Shown: positions 1 through 7,620 of the stretch, piece by piece | How positions within the stretch are numbered: the first letter of the stretch is position 1 | Layout of the letters: the number at the start of each line of letters is the position of its first letter | Source: a virus | Strand: one strand, 5' to 3' | Length of the DNA stretch: 64,000 nucleotides | Virus record (IMG/VR): IMGVR_UViG_3300019766_000011 | Span: 1 to 64,000 of that record | Notes under the pieces: generated by a model | Databases searched by the model: none | What the model saw: the letters and a program-made list of their open reading frames with translations, nothing else | What the model was told of the DNA's origin: nothing | Made by a program: the position numbers and the translations under genes

Positions 1-188
1 AATACATTATCCATCATTGCTTGAATAGGAATTGCTCGTGAACTTGCAGCATTACGACTGAACATACGATGAGTCATTAACTCACCATGGATGAATCGTG
101 GATACTCTAATTCAAAAGTAATGATTTTGCAATTTGGATCTAAAGAGGATACCGACTTAGCGATAACCTTTGCTGTAATATTACTCAT
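1..188 (-). CDS. thyX: Flavin-dependent thymidylate synthase ThyX (partial)
   Basis: Translating down from the ATG at 188 gives 62 residues that run off the left edge. They carry the signature FSRNAASSRAIP preceded by ELMTHRM, which matches the FAD/dUMP-binding ThyX motif in the form found in many phages. ThyX makes dTMP from dUMP using methylene-tetrahydrofolate, NADPH and FAD in the cytoplasm, feeding phage DNA synthesis. The start overlaps the stop of the upstream gene by 4 bases (ATGA), so the two are probably translationally coupled. Only the N-terminal part is present, so completeness cannot be judged. Confidence 0.88.
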   Translation of the reverse strand, partial: MSNITAKVIAKSVSSLDPNCKIITFELEYPRFIHGELMTHRMFSRNAASSRAIPIQAMMDNV

Positions 189-388
189 ACAATCTCTACC
201 TCTACTGTGATTTCTGATGTGGTTTGGTCATTTTCAAAATATTCAATGCAATTTGTAGCATTGTCTTTCTCTATCTGGCGAATAGCTTCTACTGATCTGT
301 CAGATTCATTATATGCTGTGATAGGTATTATGGTTTCAAATTCACGAACCTCTTTCACTTTAAGTTTAATGGAATTAGGTTTAGGCAT
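185..388 (-). CDS. Hypothetical protein, 67 aa
   Basis: Small acidic protein with alternating charged and hydrophobic residues and a VEVEIV ending, perhaps a small beta fold. A GAGGAGT ribosome site precedes the ATG and the gene overlaps thyX by 4 bases. I recognise no family. Confidence 0.7.
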   Translation of the reverse strand: MPKPNSIKLKVKEVREFETIIPITAYNESDRSVEAIRQIEKDNATNCIEYFENDQTTSEITVEVEIV

Positions 389-410
389 TACACTTACTCC
401 TCTTGGTTAA

Positions 411-442
411 GTTGTGAGGCTCATTTTACAGAACCTCACAAC
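411..442 (-). other. Intergenic hairpin without U-tract
   Basis: GTTGTGAGG and CCTCACAAC form a perfect 9-bp stem around a 14-base loop, between the metallophosphoesterase gene and the gene at 185-388. No T-run follows on the minus strand, so it may be an RNA-processing or stabilising hairpin, or a weak terminator. Confidence 0.5.
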
Positions 443-455
443 TAAGTCAATAACT

Positions 456-1670
456 TTATGGAGCTACTTGTATATTAATAGTTTCAGCTACTGTGTTACG
501 ACCAATAGTATAACTCTCAGTATGAACCATCATAACTTGAGCAGGTACAGAACTGAATCCTAAGATTCCTGAGTACTCTACACCTTCGGTATCCGTACCA
601 AAGAAAGCACCATTCATAACTAATCGACCATTATCAAAACTACAAGTGTGATGCATATCTCCACAACGGAAGTAATCACCATGTAGTCGTAATTGATTAC
701 CACGATCTTTCAGCTTCTTATCCATAGATGCTTCAGTACAGTTGTTAGTGTAACCATGCTCATAGATAGCAATCCGATCATATATCTCTGCATAAGTGAA
801 ACAACCTTCAGGGATCTTGAAGTTTACATGGGAGTACCCCGCAACTTGACAATAACCTTCTAATGCTTTGTAGATTGCAAAGTCGTATGCAAACAACCCA
901 GCTTTAAATGTATCCATCCCTTTATGCTGACTTGCACCATGATTACCTGCAATACAAATAACTTCCATGGGAATACCTAAATCACCTAAAGGCTTAATTA
1001 GGTATTTCCAGATATGTGCAGTAGCTAATGCAATTTGTTCGGATAATCCTGAATCTGTGGAAGTAGCAGAACTAACACCATGTTTTAAATGATCTTCTAC
1101 AATATCACCAATACTTCCTATAATTATCTTCTCAAAGTTATAGGTTGGGTCCTTCATCTTATCCAAAATAGCTAAGCTATAACGAGCCATACTTTCTTCA
1201 GCGATTATTGAATTATAGTGTTGACCAACCTTACCAATCTGGTAATCACTGAACAGGATCTCAGCTATAGCATTGATCGCTCTACGGTTCTTTTTGAGGG
1301 TATGCTTACCTTTGTACCCCTTAATCTTAGGAAGAGCTGAGATAGCTTTAGCAACAGCATCATTAAGCGTTTCTTGAGCCTGATAAGCATCTACTAACTT
1401 CTTAGCAACCCTACGAGCTGCATTAGCACTATTACGGCTAGTATGCATAGATACTACAGCTTTTACATCGTTCTCATCAGCTTGGAAATCATCTGGTTTA
1501 TGGTAACAGAATCCACTACGTAATTGCTTAGTGGTTAGATCTTCAGCACCGGGAACTTCACATGCTACAAGTTCTTTAAGTATTTCAGACCAAGTACAAC
1601 CATTTGCACGATCCTTTACGATATCATCAACAAGTTGACTGCTCCATTGGAACTTAGTAATTTTAGGCAT
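456..1670 (-). CDS. Calcineurin-like metallophosphoesterase
   Basis: This 404-residue protein has the ordered metal-binding motifs of the metallophosphoesterase fold: SDYQ (about 141-144), GDIVEDH (188-194), GNHG (242-245), EHG, and a late GDMHH in place of the usual GHxH. The N-terminal 130 residues are helical and charged, possibly DNA-binding. Family members include SbcD-type nucleases and phage phosphodiesterases. Placement among replication and recombination nucleases suggests a nucleic-acid substrate, but the substrate is not shown by sequence. The start overlaps the upstream small gene by one base (TAATG). Confidence 0.82.
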   Translation of the reverse strand: MPKITKFQWSSQLVDDIVKDRANGCTWSEILKELVACEVPGAEDLTTKQLRSGFCYHKPDDFQADENDVKAVVSMHTSRNSANAARRVAKKLVDAYQAQETLNDAVAKAISALPKIKGYKGKHTLKKNRRAINAIAEILFSDYQIGKVGQHYNSIIAEESMARYSLAILDKMKDPTYNFEKIIIGSIGDIVEDHLKHGVSSATSTDSGLSEQIALATAHIWKYLIKPLGDLGIPMEVICIAGNHGASQHKGMDTFKAGLFAYDFAIYKALEGYCQVAGYSHVNFKIPEGCFTYAEIYDRIAIYEHGYTNNCTEASMDKKLKDRGNQLRLHGDYFRCGDMHHTCSFDNGRLVMNGAFFGTDTEGVEYSGILGFSSVPAQVMMVHTESYTIGRNTVAETINIQVAP

Positions 1671-1819
1671 TAAATCTTCTCCACTAAGAAGAATTCATGA
1701 CCACTTGCCCAGATAGTCTCATTACCTTTTTTAATAAAGATAACTCCGTTGCTGGCTACCATCATTTTACCTTGGTAATCTTTAGATTCACCTGTTTCCA
1801 TATTTGTAACTCGAATCAT
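1670..1819 (-). CDS. Small hypothetical protein, 49 aa
   Basis: An ATG at 1819 opens 49 codons starting MIRVTNMETGESKDY and ending at TAA 1670-1672, which overlaps the next ATG (TAATG). A TAGGAG ribosome site lies about 10 bases upstream. The composition suggests a small beta protein. The tight coupling supports a real gene; no family recognised. Confidence 0.65.
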   Translation of the reverse strand: MIRVTNMETGESKDYQGKMMVASNGVIFIKKGNETIWASGHEFFLVEKI

Positions 1820-1831
1820 AAATTATTACTC

Positions 1832-2293
1832 CTATCTTGGTTTACGGGTAGCAGTTTTCTTAACTACTTTTTTAACCACTCTCTTAGCGGAGGTTTTAGT
1901 AGTTCTTCGTTCTGCTTTTGGTTTAGGCTCTGGGTAAATATACATTTGTACATTCCCACTGTCAACATCTTTTTGATGTTTCTCTAAGAAGTCAGCCACA
2001 CTTCTATACCATTCAGGACCTCTACCTGCTTTATCAGGTAGACCAATTTGACGGTTACAATTATCACACAATGCAGCCCTAATTAGTTTTGTCCTATGAT
2101 CGTGATCCATTACAACCCTTGCAGGTGGTAATAGCTTTAGAGCTGTAGGGCATATCGCACAAGTTCCTCCTTGGTTAGAGATGAACATAGGTTTAAGAAT
2201 GTTTTTCATCTTAGCCATAGAATATCTTATAAATCCTTTTTCTTCAAGCTCTTTTAGTTTTTTATTACTTGTAACACTATTAGCTCTAGACAT
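1832..2293 (-). CDS. Recombination endonuclease VII-like Holliday junction resolvase
   Basis: This 153-residue protein has the endonuclease VII arrangement: a CAIC knuckle (C45, C48), the catalytic MDHDHR segment (63-66) and a second CDNC knuckle (C76, C79). Together these form the zinc-stabilised His-Me finger nuclease known from T4 gp49 and its relatives. It would cut branched DNA during recombination and before packaging. The last 30 or so residues form a Lys/Arg/Thr-rich tail likely to bind DNA. It sits two genes from the 5'-3' exonuclease, as expected for a T7-like nuclease pair. Confidence 0.88.
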   Translation of the reverse strand: MSRANSVTSNKKLKELEEKGFIRYSMAKMKNILKPMFISNQGGTCAICPTALKLLPPARVVMDHDHRTKLIRAALCDNCNRQIGLPDKAGRGPEWYRSVADFLEKHQKDVDSGNVQMYIYPEPKPKAERRTTKTSAKRVVKKVVKKTATRKPR

Positions 2294-2301
2294 TATATCT
2301 C

Positions 2302-2514
2302 CTAGTGTAAAGTCATTTCATAGAAAAAACCAATGATACCTTTAGTAGGTATCATTGACCTAATCCATCCTAAGTTATCGTAGTATCTGTAAGCTTGGCC
2401 AGTTTCATCTCTCTTCATGTTGAGAGCTTTTATTTTACCATCAATACGTTTAAGAACTACGAATTCCCCCGTACTAGGGGGAATATTTGACAAATCGTAA
2501 GTATTAGAGTCCAT
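2302..2514 (-). CDS. Hypothetical protein, 70 aa
   Basis: Small protein between the exonuclease and the resolvase. Its ATG overlaps the exonuclease end by 11 bases and has only a weak ribosome site, so coupling is likely. It has aromatic YYDNLGW and GFFYEM segments, perhaps an SH3-like fold. No family recognised. Confidence 0.7.
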   Translation of the reverse strand: MDSNTYDLSNIPPSTGEFVVLKRIDGKIKALNMKRDETGQAYRYYDNLGWIRSMIPTKGIIGFFYEMTLH

Positions 2515-3841
2515 GACGGAACTTAGCCAAAGGTGCCATTACGTAATCACCCTCTTTTACTTCATAGTGACGAATCCAAAGAAGTGTTGCAACTTCCAGT
2601 AATAAATCATAAGGCTCTACAACCATACGTTCATGTTTACCCGGTTTAAGTTCCAAAGTAGGAGCACCGAACTCATCTTCAACAAAACAATCCCATTTAT
2701 AATATTGGAAGGTTTGGTCCATTGCACCTTTCTTCCATAAAGCCATACGAGCTGCTTTTGCTTTCTTACGGAATGCAGTTATCTCTTTTGCATGAACACC
2801 ACGGTAAGAGTAATCCCAATTATTCTTACGGATCTCATCTTCAACATCTTGTTCTGCCATGAAAACAGGTACGTAATCTTCCCAGCACTTTAATACAGTT
2901 TCGTACAATTCACGTTCTGTATTCAAAGGTTCAATAGTTTCATAAAGCTTAACAGGACCAAAACCTTTAATTCCGGGAATGTTATCAATGTCATCACCTT
3001 GAAGCATCTGAAGGTACAAACCTTTTAGACCATCAAACTTAATTGAACGATCTTTAACTTTAACACCACATTCTTTATAACGAGTTTTTAAAGTTACACT
3101 ACCTAACTCAGATATCCAACGTAACTCTTCAGTACGAGGATTGTAATGTGGACCAGCTGATTGAAATGTATCTTTATCCACAGATACCATTACAACGGGA
3201 CATTCCATCTCTTCTGGATTCATTGGATTGATCTCACCTTTCTGGATCTTAAGTGGTAACTCTTTCAACCACTTCTGATAAGCTTGGTAATGATCAGTAA
3301 CAACAGGATCTTCAGCTTCCATACCTGTAGCTATCTTAGCTCCATGGTACTCTATCATGTGTTCACGAATGGTATCATAATAATGTGGACGGGTTACACC
3401 AGAACGATTAGCTTTATATTTTTTAAGTGTAGCAATATCATTACGAAAGTTGGTATCACCTTGAGTAATCCAAAGATCCTGAGAGCCACCACCCAAATCA
3501 TCTATGATCCGTTGAATTGTCATGTTGACAGAGTGTAAACAGTTTTCGATAGGTTCAAGCTCGATACGTTGCTCGAAGGTTACATGCTTCCATCGTTTAT
3601 CATTAGCTAAACGATCTTCCATTTCAAATTTATCTTTAACACCCATCTTCTCATAAAGTTCTGTTTTAGAATCAGCTTCAAATTTAACTTTACCCTTAAC
3701 AGATATAGTTTCAACAAGCTTCTCGCATACTGCACCTACTGCGTATGCAATCCAGTCAGCATCATGTACGATATGAGGACCACCTTCATAATATTTTAAC
3801 TCATGTCCTTTTTCTTGTTTCATTGGCTTAGAAATAGCCAT
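2504..3841 (-). CDS. 5'-3' exonuclease (T7 gp6-like, FEN/PIN-like)
   Basis: The 445-residue product carries FEN-nuclease features: YKANR, the acidic METGM.AEDP-type region (GMEAEDPVV), SVDKD, and the helix-hairpin-helix LQGDDIDNIPGIKGFG (about residues 275-290). T7 gp6-type enzymes remove RNA primers, degrade host DNA and make recombinogenic ends. I chose the ATG at 3841 over a GTG at 3847 because the GTG lies inside the GAGGAGG ribosome site. The chosen start gives an N-terminus MAISKPMKQEKG that recurs in three other proteins here. A terminator hairpin separates this gene from the SSB gene. Confidence 0.88.
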   Translation of the reverse strand: MAISKPMKQEKGHELKYYEGGPHIVHDADWIAYAVGAVCEKLVETISVKGKVKFEADSKTELYEKMGVKDKFEMEDRLANDKRWKHVTFEQRIELEPIENCLHSVNMTIQRIIDDLGGGSQDLWITQGDTNFRNDIATLKKYKANRSGVTRPHYYDTIREHMIEYHGAKIATGMEAEDPVVTDHYQAYQKWLKELPLKIQKGEINPMNPEEMECPVVMVSVDKDTFQSAGPHYNPRTEELRWISELGSVTLKTRYKECGVKVKDRSIKFDGLKGLYLQMLQGDDIDNIPGIKGFGPVKLYETIEPLNTERELYETVLKCWEDYVPVFMAEQDVEDEIRKNNWDYSYRGVHAKEITAFRKKAKAARMALWKKGAMDQTFQYYKWDCFVEDEFGAPTLELKPGKHERMVVEPYDLLLEVATLLWIRHYEVKEGDYVMAPLAKFRHGL

Positions 3842-3869
3842 AGACACCTCCTCTTTTTATTGATATTAA

Positions 3870-3894
3870 AAAGCCAACCTAAATGGTTGGCTTT
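3870..3894 (-). terminator. Rho-independent terminator after the SSB gene
   Basis: On the minus strand AAAGCCAACC and GGTTGGCTTT form a 10-bp stem with a 5-base loop, followed by a run of T residues. It lies between the SSB stop and the exonuclease ribosome site, so it probably gives SSB more transcript than the genes downstream. Confidence 0.85.
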
Positions 3895-3914
3895 AATCTA
3901 AAAGTTACTAAAGA

Positions 3915-5015
3915 TTAGAAAGGATCATCTTCATCTTCATCTTCATCTTCGTCACCTTCACTTTCTTCAGCCTTAGCTGCTGCTGCTGCTGCTGCTTTTT
4001 TAGCTTTAGCTTTTTTAGCCTTAGCTGCTTTAGCTTTTGCTTCAGCTTCAATTTCAGCTAACTCTTCATCTGTTAATTCATCTTCTTCTTCGTCTTCTTC
4101 AACGACAGGTTCCTTCTTAACAGCTTTTTTCTTAGCTGGTTCTTTCTTTTTAGCTGGTGACTTTACTTCTTCTTCTTCTTCTTCTTCAGGCACTTCTTCA
4201 TTCTTAGCTTTTTTAGGTGCAGCTTTTTTCTTAGCTGGTGCTTTACGAGAAGGTTTTTTAGACTTCTCTTTAGGGTTATCAAAAGTTCCGTACTCTTCTA
4301 CCCAGCCTTCGATCAATTCATCTAAGTAGCAACCAGTTCCTTCTACCAAGTCAGCATACTCTTCAGATTGGAGAATCTTAGAAGTTATAAACATACCACA
4401 TGCTTCAGGGAGTTCTTGATCAAAACGCTCATCAAAACCGTCACCTGCTTGTGGATTACCTTTTTTATCTAGTTCAGGACTTACTAAGTCAAAAAGGAAC
4501 TTAGGAAGATTTTCATCTGTTTCAACATCTTTCTTAGCTTTAGGAGACATAGAACTTACTTCCCAAATTTCTACATCCTTACCACCGATCTTATCTTCAA
4601 TTCGGGTAAATGTTAATAACTTACCTACACAATCGGATAGGTCTACGAAACCATCTGAAGATCGTGCTTTAGCATTAGCAGAGTCACATAGCTTACCAAG
4701 GAAAGCTTTCTTACCTGTGTTGGCATCTTTAACCATTGTTTCGATTAAAGGGAATTCTTCTTTACCAATTTTCTTAACACAAGGGGTATAAATATAACCC
4801 TCTTCTGCATCATCATCATCTTCTGTGAAGCCAATGAAGTGGACTACAATACCGATCTGTTCTTTTTCAACAGTATCATCTTCACCACCTTGGAAATCTT
4901 TTACAGATTGTGTACCTAATTCAGCAAAACCTAGAATCTGTACATCGTAAGGCACATTCAGCTTAGGTTCAAACTTGCTGCTTTTTTCTTTCTTAATTGC
5001 TTTTGAAATTGCCAT
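3915..5015 (-). CDS. Single-stranded DNA-binding protein with histone-like linker
   Basis: This 366-residue protein ends in an acidic tail EDEDEDDPF, which is the SSB C-terminal tip (compare DDDIPF of E. coli SSB and the acidic Phe-ending tail of T7 gp2.5). The N-terminal 240 or so residues would be the OB-type DNA-binding part. Between them lies a roughly 110-residue low-complexity linker alternating KKKAAPKK-type basic blocks with long Glu runs, unlike a usual SSB linker and similar to bacterial histone H1-like proteins. The position beside the exonuclease and resolvase fits a T7-like replication block. The N-terminus MAISKAIKKEK is the shared motif. The assignment rests on tail and context rather than on a clearly recognised OB fold. 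Confidence 0.75.
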   Translation of the reverse strand: MAISKAIKKEKSSKFEPKLNVPYDVQILGFAELGTQSVKDFQGGEDDTVEKEQIGIVVHFIGFTEDDDDAEEGYIYTPCVKKIGKEEFPLIETMVKDANTGKKAFLGKLCDSANAKARSSDGFVDLSDCVGKLLTFTRIEDKIGGKDVEIWEVSSMSPKAKKDVETDENLPKFLFDLVSPELDKKGNPQAGDGFDERFDQELPEACGMFITSKILQSEEYADLVEGTGCYLDELIEGWVEEYGTFDNPKEKSKKPSRKAPAKKKAAPKKAKNEEVPEEEEEEEVKSPAKKKEPAKKKAVKKEPVVEEDEEEDELTDEELAEIEAEAKAKAAKAKKAKAKKAAAAAAAKAEESEGDEDEDEDEDDPF

Positions 5016-5056
5016 GGTATTTAATACTCCTATTTAGTTAATTTTAGTTAAGTGAA

Positions 5057-5431
5057 TTAAGCGAAGGTAAATCCTGATGGGCCACTTACACCCGTCATTC
5101 GTGCTGTTACGGAACGGTGACGAACACTACGTTTATTCACTTCAATATTGTGATTAACGATAGCCTTACCTTGCTTAGATTCATAATCATTAAAGACCGA
5201 ACCCGGTTCTTGCTTGTCACCATTTGGTTTATATTTACTGTTATTGAACAGAGTGATGGTTTGTTTATTAGTTGTTGGACTCGTGTGAGTTTTGATAGCT
5301 TCAGCAGCTACAGCTTCACGATACTGTTGGGGTGTGATATTTAAAATCTTAGCCATAGCTACTTCATCTTGTGTAAAGCCACCATTGAAAGCTTTGTAAG
5401 CTAGATTTTTAATCGAATTACCTAATCCCAT
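5057..5431 (-). CDS. Hypothetical protein, 124 aa
   Basis: A GAGGAG ribosome site precedes the ATG. The first half is helical with an ILNITPQQYREAV segment resembling a short helix-turn-helix; the second half is polar and basic with HRSVTARM. Lies between thioredoxin and SSB. Function not recognised. Confidence 0.72.
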   Translation of the reverse strand: MGLGNSIKNLAYKAFNGGFTQDEVAMAKILNITPQQYREAVAAEAIKTHTSPTTNKQTITLFNNSKYKPNGDKQEPGSVFNDYESKQGKAIVNHNIEVNKRSVRHRSVTARMTGVSGPSGFTFA

Positions 5432-5494
5432 AATTTGTACTCCTCAGTTATTAATTTGAATTGTGATTGTTACTACCAGTGTAGTATGAACTAA

Positions 5495-5920
5495 TTAATC
5501 TTCATCGTCAACATCTATTTCACTATCAATCTCCTCTTCTTTAATTTCTTTTAATTCTTGGATTCGTTTAGACCATAGTAACAGATGCTCCTTAAACTGT
5601 CCAGCTTGCATCAGACCAATTAAAGGCTTACCAACTACTTTACCTTTATACAGAACCAAGGTAGTAGGAATACCACGTACAGCGTAAGATGGAGGAATTT
5701 CTACTGATTCCTCTACATCTACACTAACAAACTTAAATTCGCTAACCACAGATGGATCATTACCATCTTCGATTGCTTCCTCTTCAAAGGTGATAGAGTC
5801 ATTCATAATTTCATCCATAAGCTTACAAGGACCACACCAGTTAGCTCCGAATTTTACAAGAACAGGACCTTCATAGTCAAGCACTTCTTTTTTAAATGTT
5901 TCATCGTTAACTTTTAACAT
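5495..5920 (-). CDS. Thioredoxin
   Basis: The 141-residue protein contains the active-site ANWCGPCKL near residue 30 and the cis-proline loop GIPTTL near residue 76, so it is a complete thioredoxin fold with both redox cysteines. An extra C-terminal tail rich in Glu and Asp (EIDVDDED) is unusual. Phage thioredoxins reduce ribonucleotide reductase or, as host thioredoxin does for T7, act as polymerase processivity factor. The T7-like polymerase gene in the same operon has an enlarged thumb region, which makes the second role worth testing. Confidence 0.92.
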   Translation of the reverse strand: MLKVNDETFKKEVLDYEGPVLVKFGANWCGPCKLMDEIMNDSITFEEEAIEDGNDPSVVSEFKFVSVDVEESVEIPPSYAVRGIPTTLVLYKGKVVGKPLIGLMQAGQFKEHLLLWSKRIQELKEIKEEEIDSEIDVDDED

Positions 5921-5979
5921 CTTAACTCCTTTACTTTATTTGATGATATGTATCATATACCTATCATTTATGAATGCAA

Positions 5980-6150
5980 CTACTTATTAAATTTAATTCT
6001 ATTATTTTTAAGTAGATCATTATAGAGATTTCCAACCTTCTCAGGGTCTAATCGGAATGCTTTAGCAGTAGCTACTACTGAATTACCATTAATTAGCATT
6101 TCATTACAACCTTTCCAGTTCTCTTCTGTTGGTGAATTGTATTTTGACAT
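5980..6150 (-). CDS. Possible internal-start product, 56 aa
   Basis: Within the longer frame, ATG at 6150 is preceded by GAGGAGAAAGAG, a near-ideal ribosome site. The 56-residue product MSKYNSPTEENW... is the complete C-terminal domain. It could be an independently translated protein whose ORF is fused to the upstream Cys-rich module. Confidence 0.45.
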   Translation of the reverse strand: MSKYNSPTEENWKGCNEMLINGNSVVATAKAFRLDPEKVGNLYNDLLKNNRIKFNK

Positions 6151-6414
6151 CTCTTTCTCCTCATTTAAGTTAAGTCTAACAAATGCTGTAGTATTTTTCA
6201 ATTTTAAAATGACCTCCTCTGATTGAATCTCCTTTAATATGAAAGGCCATTTACCACCACAAGGTATTAAAGTCCCCTCAACTACACAAGTATTAGATGT
6301 TTCGTAGTAGCACCCTTCACAACTTAAAGAGTTATCTATTTTAGTTACTTCTACATCAGTCCCATTATCTGTTGTGATTATTGAACCATATGCGTATTCA
6401 GTACTATCCGACAT
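5980..6414 (-). CDS. Cys-rich small protein with C-terminal helical domain
   Basis: 144 residues. The first 65 residues (GSIITTDNGT, then CEGC, C and PC cysteines) match the protein encoded at 6671-6916, so the two are paralogues with four Cys likely to bind zinc. The C-terminal 56 residues form a separate domain with SVVATAKAFRLDPEKV, resembling a helix-turn-helix. An internal ATG at 6150 has an excellent GAGGAG site, so the C-terminal domain may also be made alone. Function unknown. Confidence 0.7.
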   Translation of the reverse strand: MSDSTEYAYGSIITTDNGTDVEVTKIDNSLSCEGCYYETSNTCVVEGTLIPCGGKWPFILKEIQSEEVILKLKNTTAFVRLNLNEEKEMSKYNSPTEENWKGCNEMLINGNSVVATAKAFRLDPEKVGNLYNDLLKNNRIKFNK

Positions 6415-6640
6415 GATTAGTATCTACTATATTAAGTTCAACTAGGCTACACATCCATCCTTGAGCTTCTAGATCTTCCCAAGTTGTATGTAGTTTCCCT
6501 CCTATTGAACACCTAGCAAAGTGTACAGCTAAGTCCTGAGAATGTGATTTAGATTTACGGGCTGAATTTATTAATACATCAGCTTCCAATGGGTTGTGAC
6601 ATACCCAATATTTAAGTTTATGTTTTTTACCCTTATTCAT
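6404..6640 (-). CDS. Hypothetical protein, 78 aa
   Basis: Basic N-terminus (MNKGKKHKLKYW), two central Cys/His positions and a C-terminal hydrophobic segment. The end overlaps the next start by 11 bases. No family recognised. Confidence 0.65.
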   Translation of the reverse strand: MNKGKKHKLKYWVCHNPLEADVLINSARKSKSHSQDLAVHFARCSIGGKLHTTWEDLEAQGWMCSLVELNIVDTNHVG

Positions 6641-6670
6641 GAATAGCTATTCCTCACTTTAATTTATTAG

Positions 6671-6916
6671 TTAACAAACCCTGTGATACTCTTCGTAATC
6701 TAGTACTTCTGAGGAGGTAGTAGTATCATCAGGTACTTTAAGAATAAAGTTATCTTCTATACAAGGGATATCTTCTCCACCTATCTTGCAAATTAAATTA
6801 TTCTCTCTGAAGTAACAATCATTACAACTTCCTTCATACTCTTCAACTACTTCAAGCTTTGTTCCGCTATCTGTTGTAATTATAGAACCGTGTTCATATT
6901 TATTCTCACTATGCAT
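6671..6916 (-). CDS. Cys-rich small protein, paralogue of 5980-6414
   Basis: 81 residues with HGSIITTDSGT followed by CNDC, C and PC, aligned with the N-terminal half of the protein at 5980-6414. The four cysteines probably hold zinc. It lacks the C-terminal helical domain of its paralogue and ends in HRVC. Overlaps the upstream gene by 8 bases. Confidence 0.7.
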   Translation of the reverse strand: MHSENKYEHGSIITTDSGTKLEVVEEYEGSCNDCYFRENNLICKIGGEDIPCIEDNFILKVPDDTTTSSEVLDYEEYHRVC

Positions 6917-7238
6917 TACATAAACCCCTCTTTAGTTTCCTTAGATCTTTTATTAGGTCTAGGAAGTAATAACCTCCTTCGTTACCCTTAATTTCTGTAT
7001 CTCTTGTACCTCTAAAAGATTCGTAAGACACTAATAGTACATCTTCACCTTTAACATTACATTCACCAGTGTACCATCTAAGTTCAATACCACTACCGTG
7101 TGAATTAAAAGAAACCGTATAGTACCAAGTACGCAAACCATCAGTACTAAATACAGGTTTACCTCTTCTGACTATTTCAGTAACCAAAGCAGTTCGGTTA
7201 GAGCCTCGTGGACTGTTTGATGATAAATTAGTCGGCAT
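6909..7238 (-). CDS. Hypothetical protein, 109 aa
   Basis: A good ribosome site (AGGAGAG) precedes the ATG. The sequence is beta-rich with a YYFLDLIKDLRKLKRG helix near the end. No recognised domain. Confidence 0.68.
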   Translation of the reverse strand: MPTNLSSNSPRGSNRTALVTEIVRRGKPVFSTDGLRTWYYTVSFNSHGSGIELRWYTGECNVKGEDVLLVSYESFRGTRDTEIKGNEGGYYFLDLIKDLRKLKRGLCNA

Positions 7239-7258
7239 TACACTCTCCTTTAATTAAA

Positions 7259-7290
7259 TTAGTGAGGAGATTGTAATAGATCCTCACTAA
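7259..7290 (-). terminator. Terminator hairpin after the deaminase gene
   Basis: TTAGTGAGGA and TCCTCACTAA form a perfect 10-bp stem with a 12-base loop. On the minus strand it is followed by TTTAATT. It separates the polymerase-deaminase genes from the small genes downstream. Confidence 0.6.
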
Positions 7291-7297
7291 TTGTCAA

Positions 7298-7609
7298 CTA
7301 ATAAATTATAATTTTTTTAATACCAGCAAGTTCAGCAGCATTAGTGCAATTATCACATGCATAGCTATGTCCAGTTAAATAAAGTGTTGCCCCTTTACAC
7401 TTAGGTCCTGCTTTAGTTATTGCAATTACCTCTGCATGTGCTTCCTGATCACATACTTCTTTACAAAGATGATAACCTTCTCCACTAGCGTAACCTTCAG
7501 ACTCTCTTGGGCAAACCTCCTGTGGGTTAGCACAGGAGTTATCACCTTTAAAGATCTCACCATCACTTGCAACAATTACAGCTTTTACTATTTGTTTAGC
7601 ACAAGTCAT
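7298..7609 (-). CDS. Cytidine/deoxycytidylate deaminase-family protein
   Basis: 103 residues with the zinc deaminase motifs: HAEVIAI (the catalytic HAE), GATLYLTGHSYAC and the ACDNC pair of zinc cysteines. dCMP deaminase would supply dUMP to the ThyX encoded in the same operon. I chose the ATG at 7609 because AGGAGG lies just upstream; an in-frame start at 7639 would lie inside the polymerase gene. Extra cysteines around residues 24-50 (SCANPQEVCP) may bind a second zinc. Confidence 0.8.
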   Translation of the reverse strand: MTCAKQIVKAVIVASDGEIFKGDNSCANPQEVCPRESEGYASGEGYHLCKEVCDQEAHAEVIAITKAGPKCKGATLYLTGHSYACDNCTNAAELAGIKKIIIY

Positions 7610-7620
7610 AAAACCTCCTG

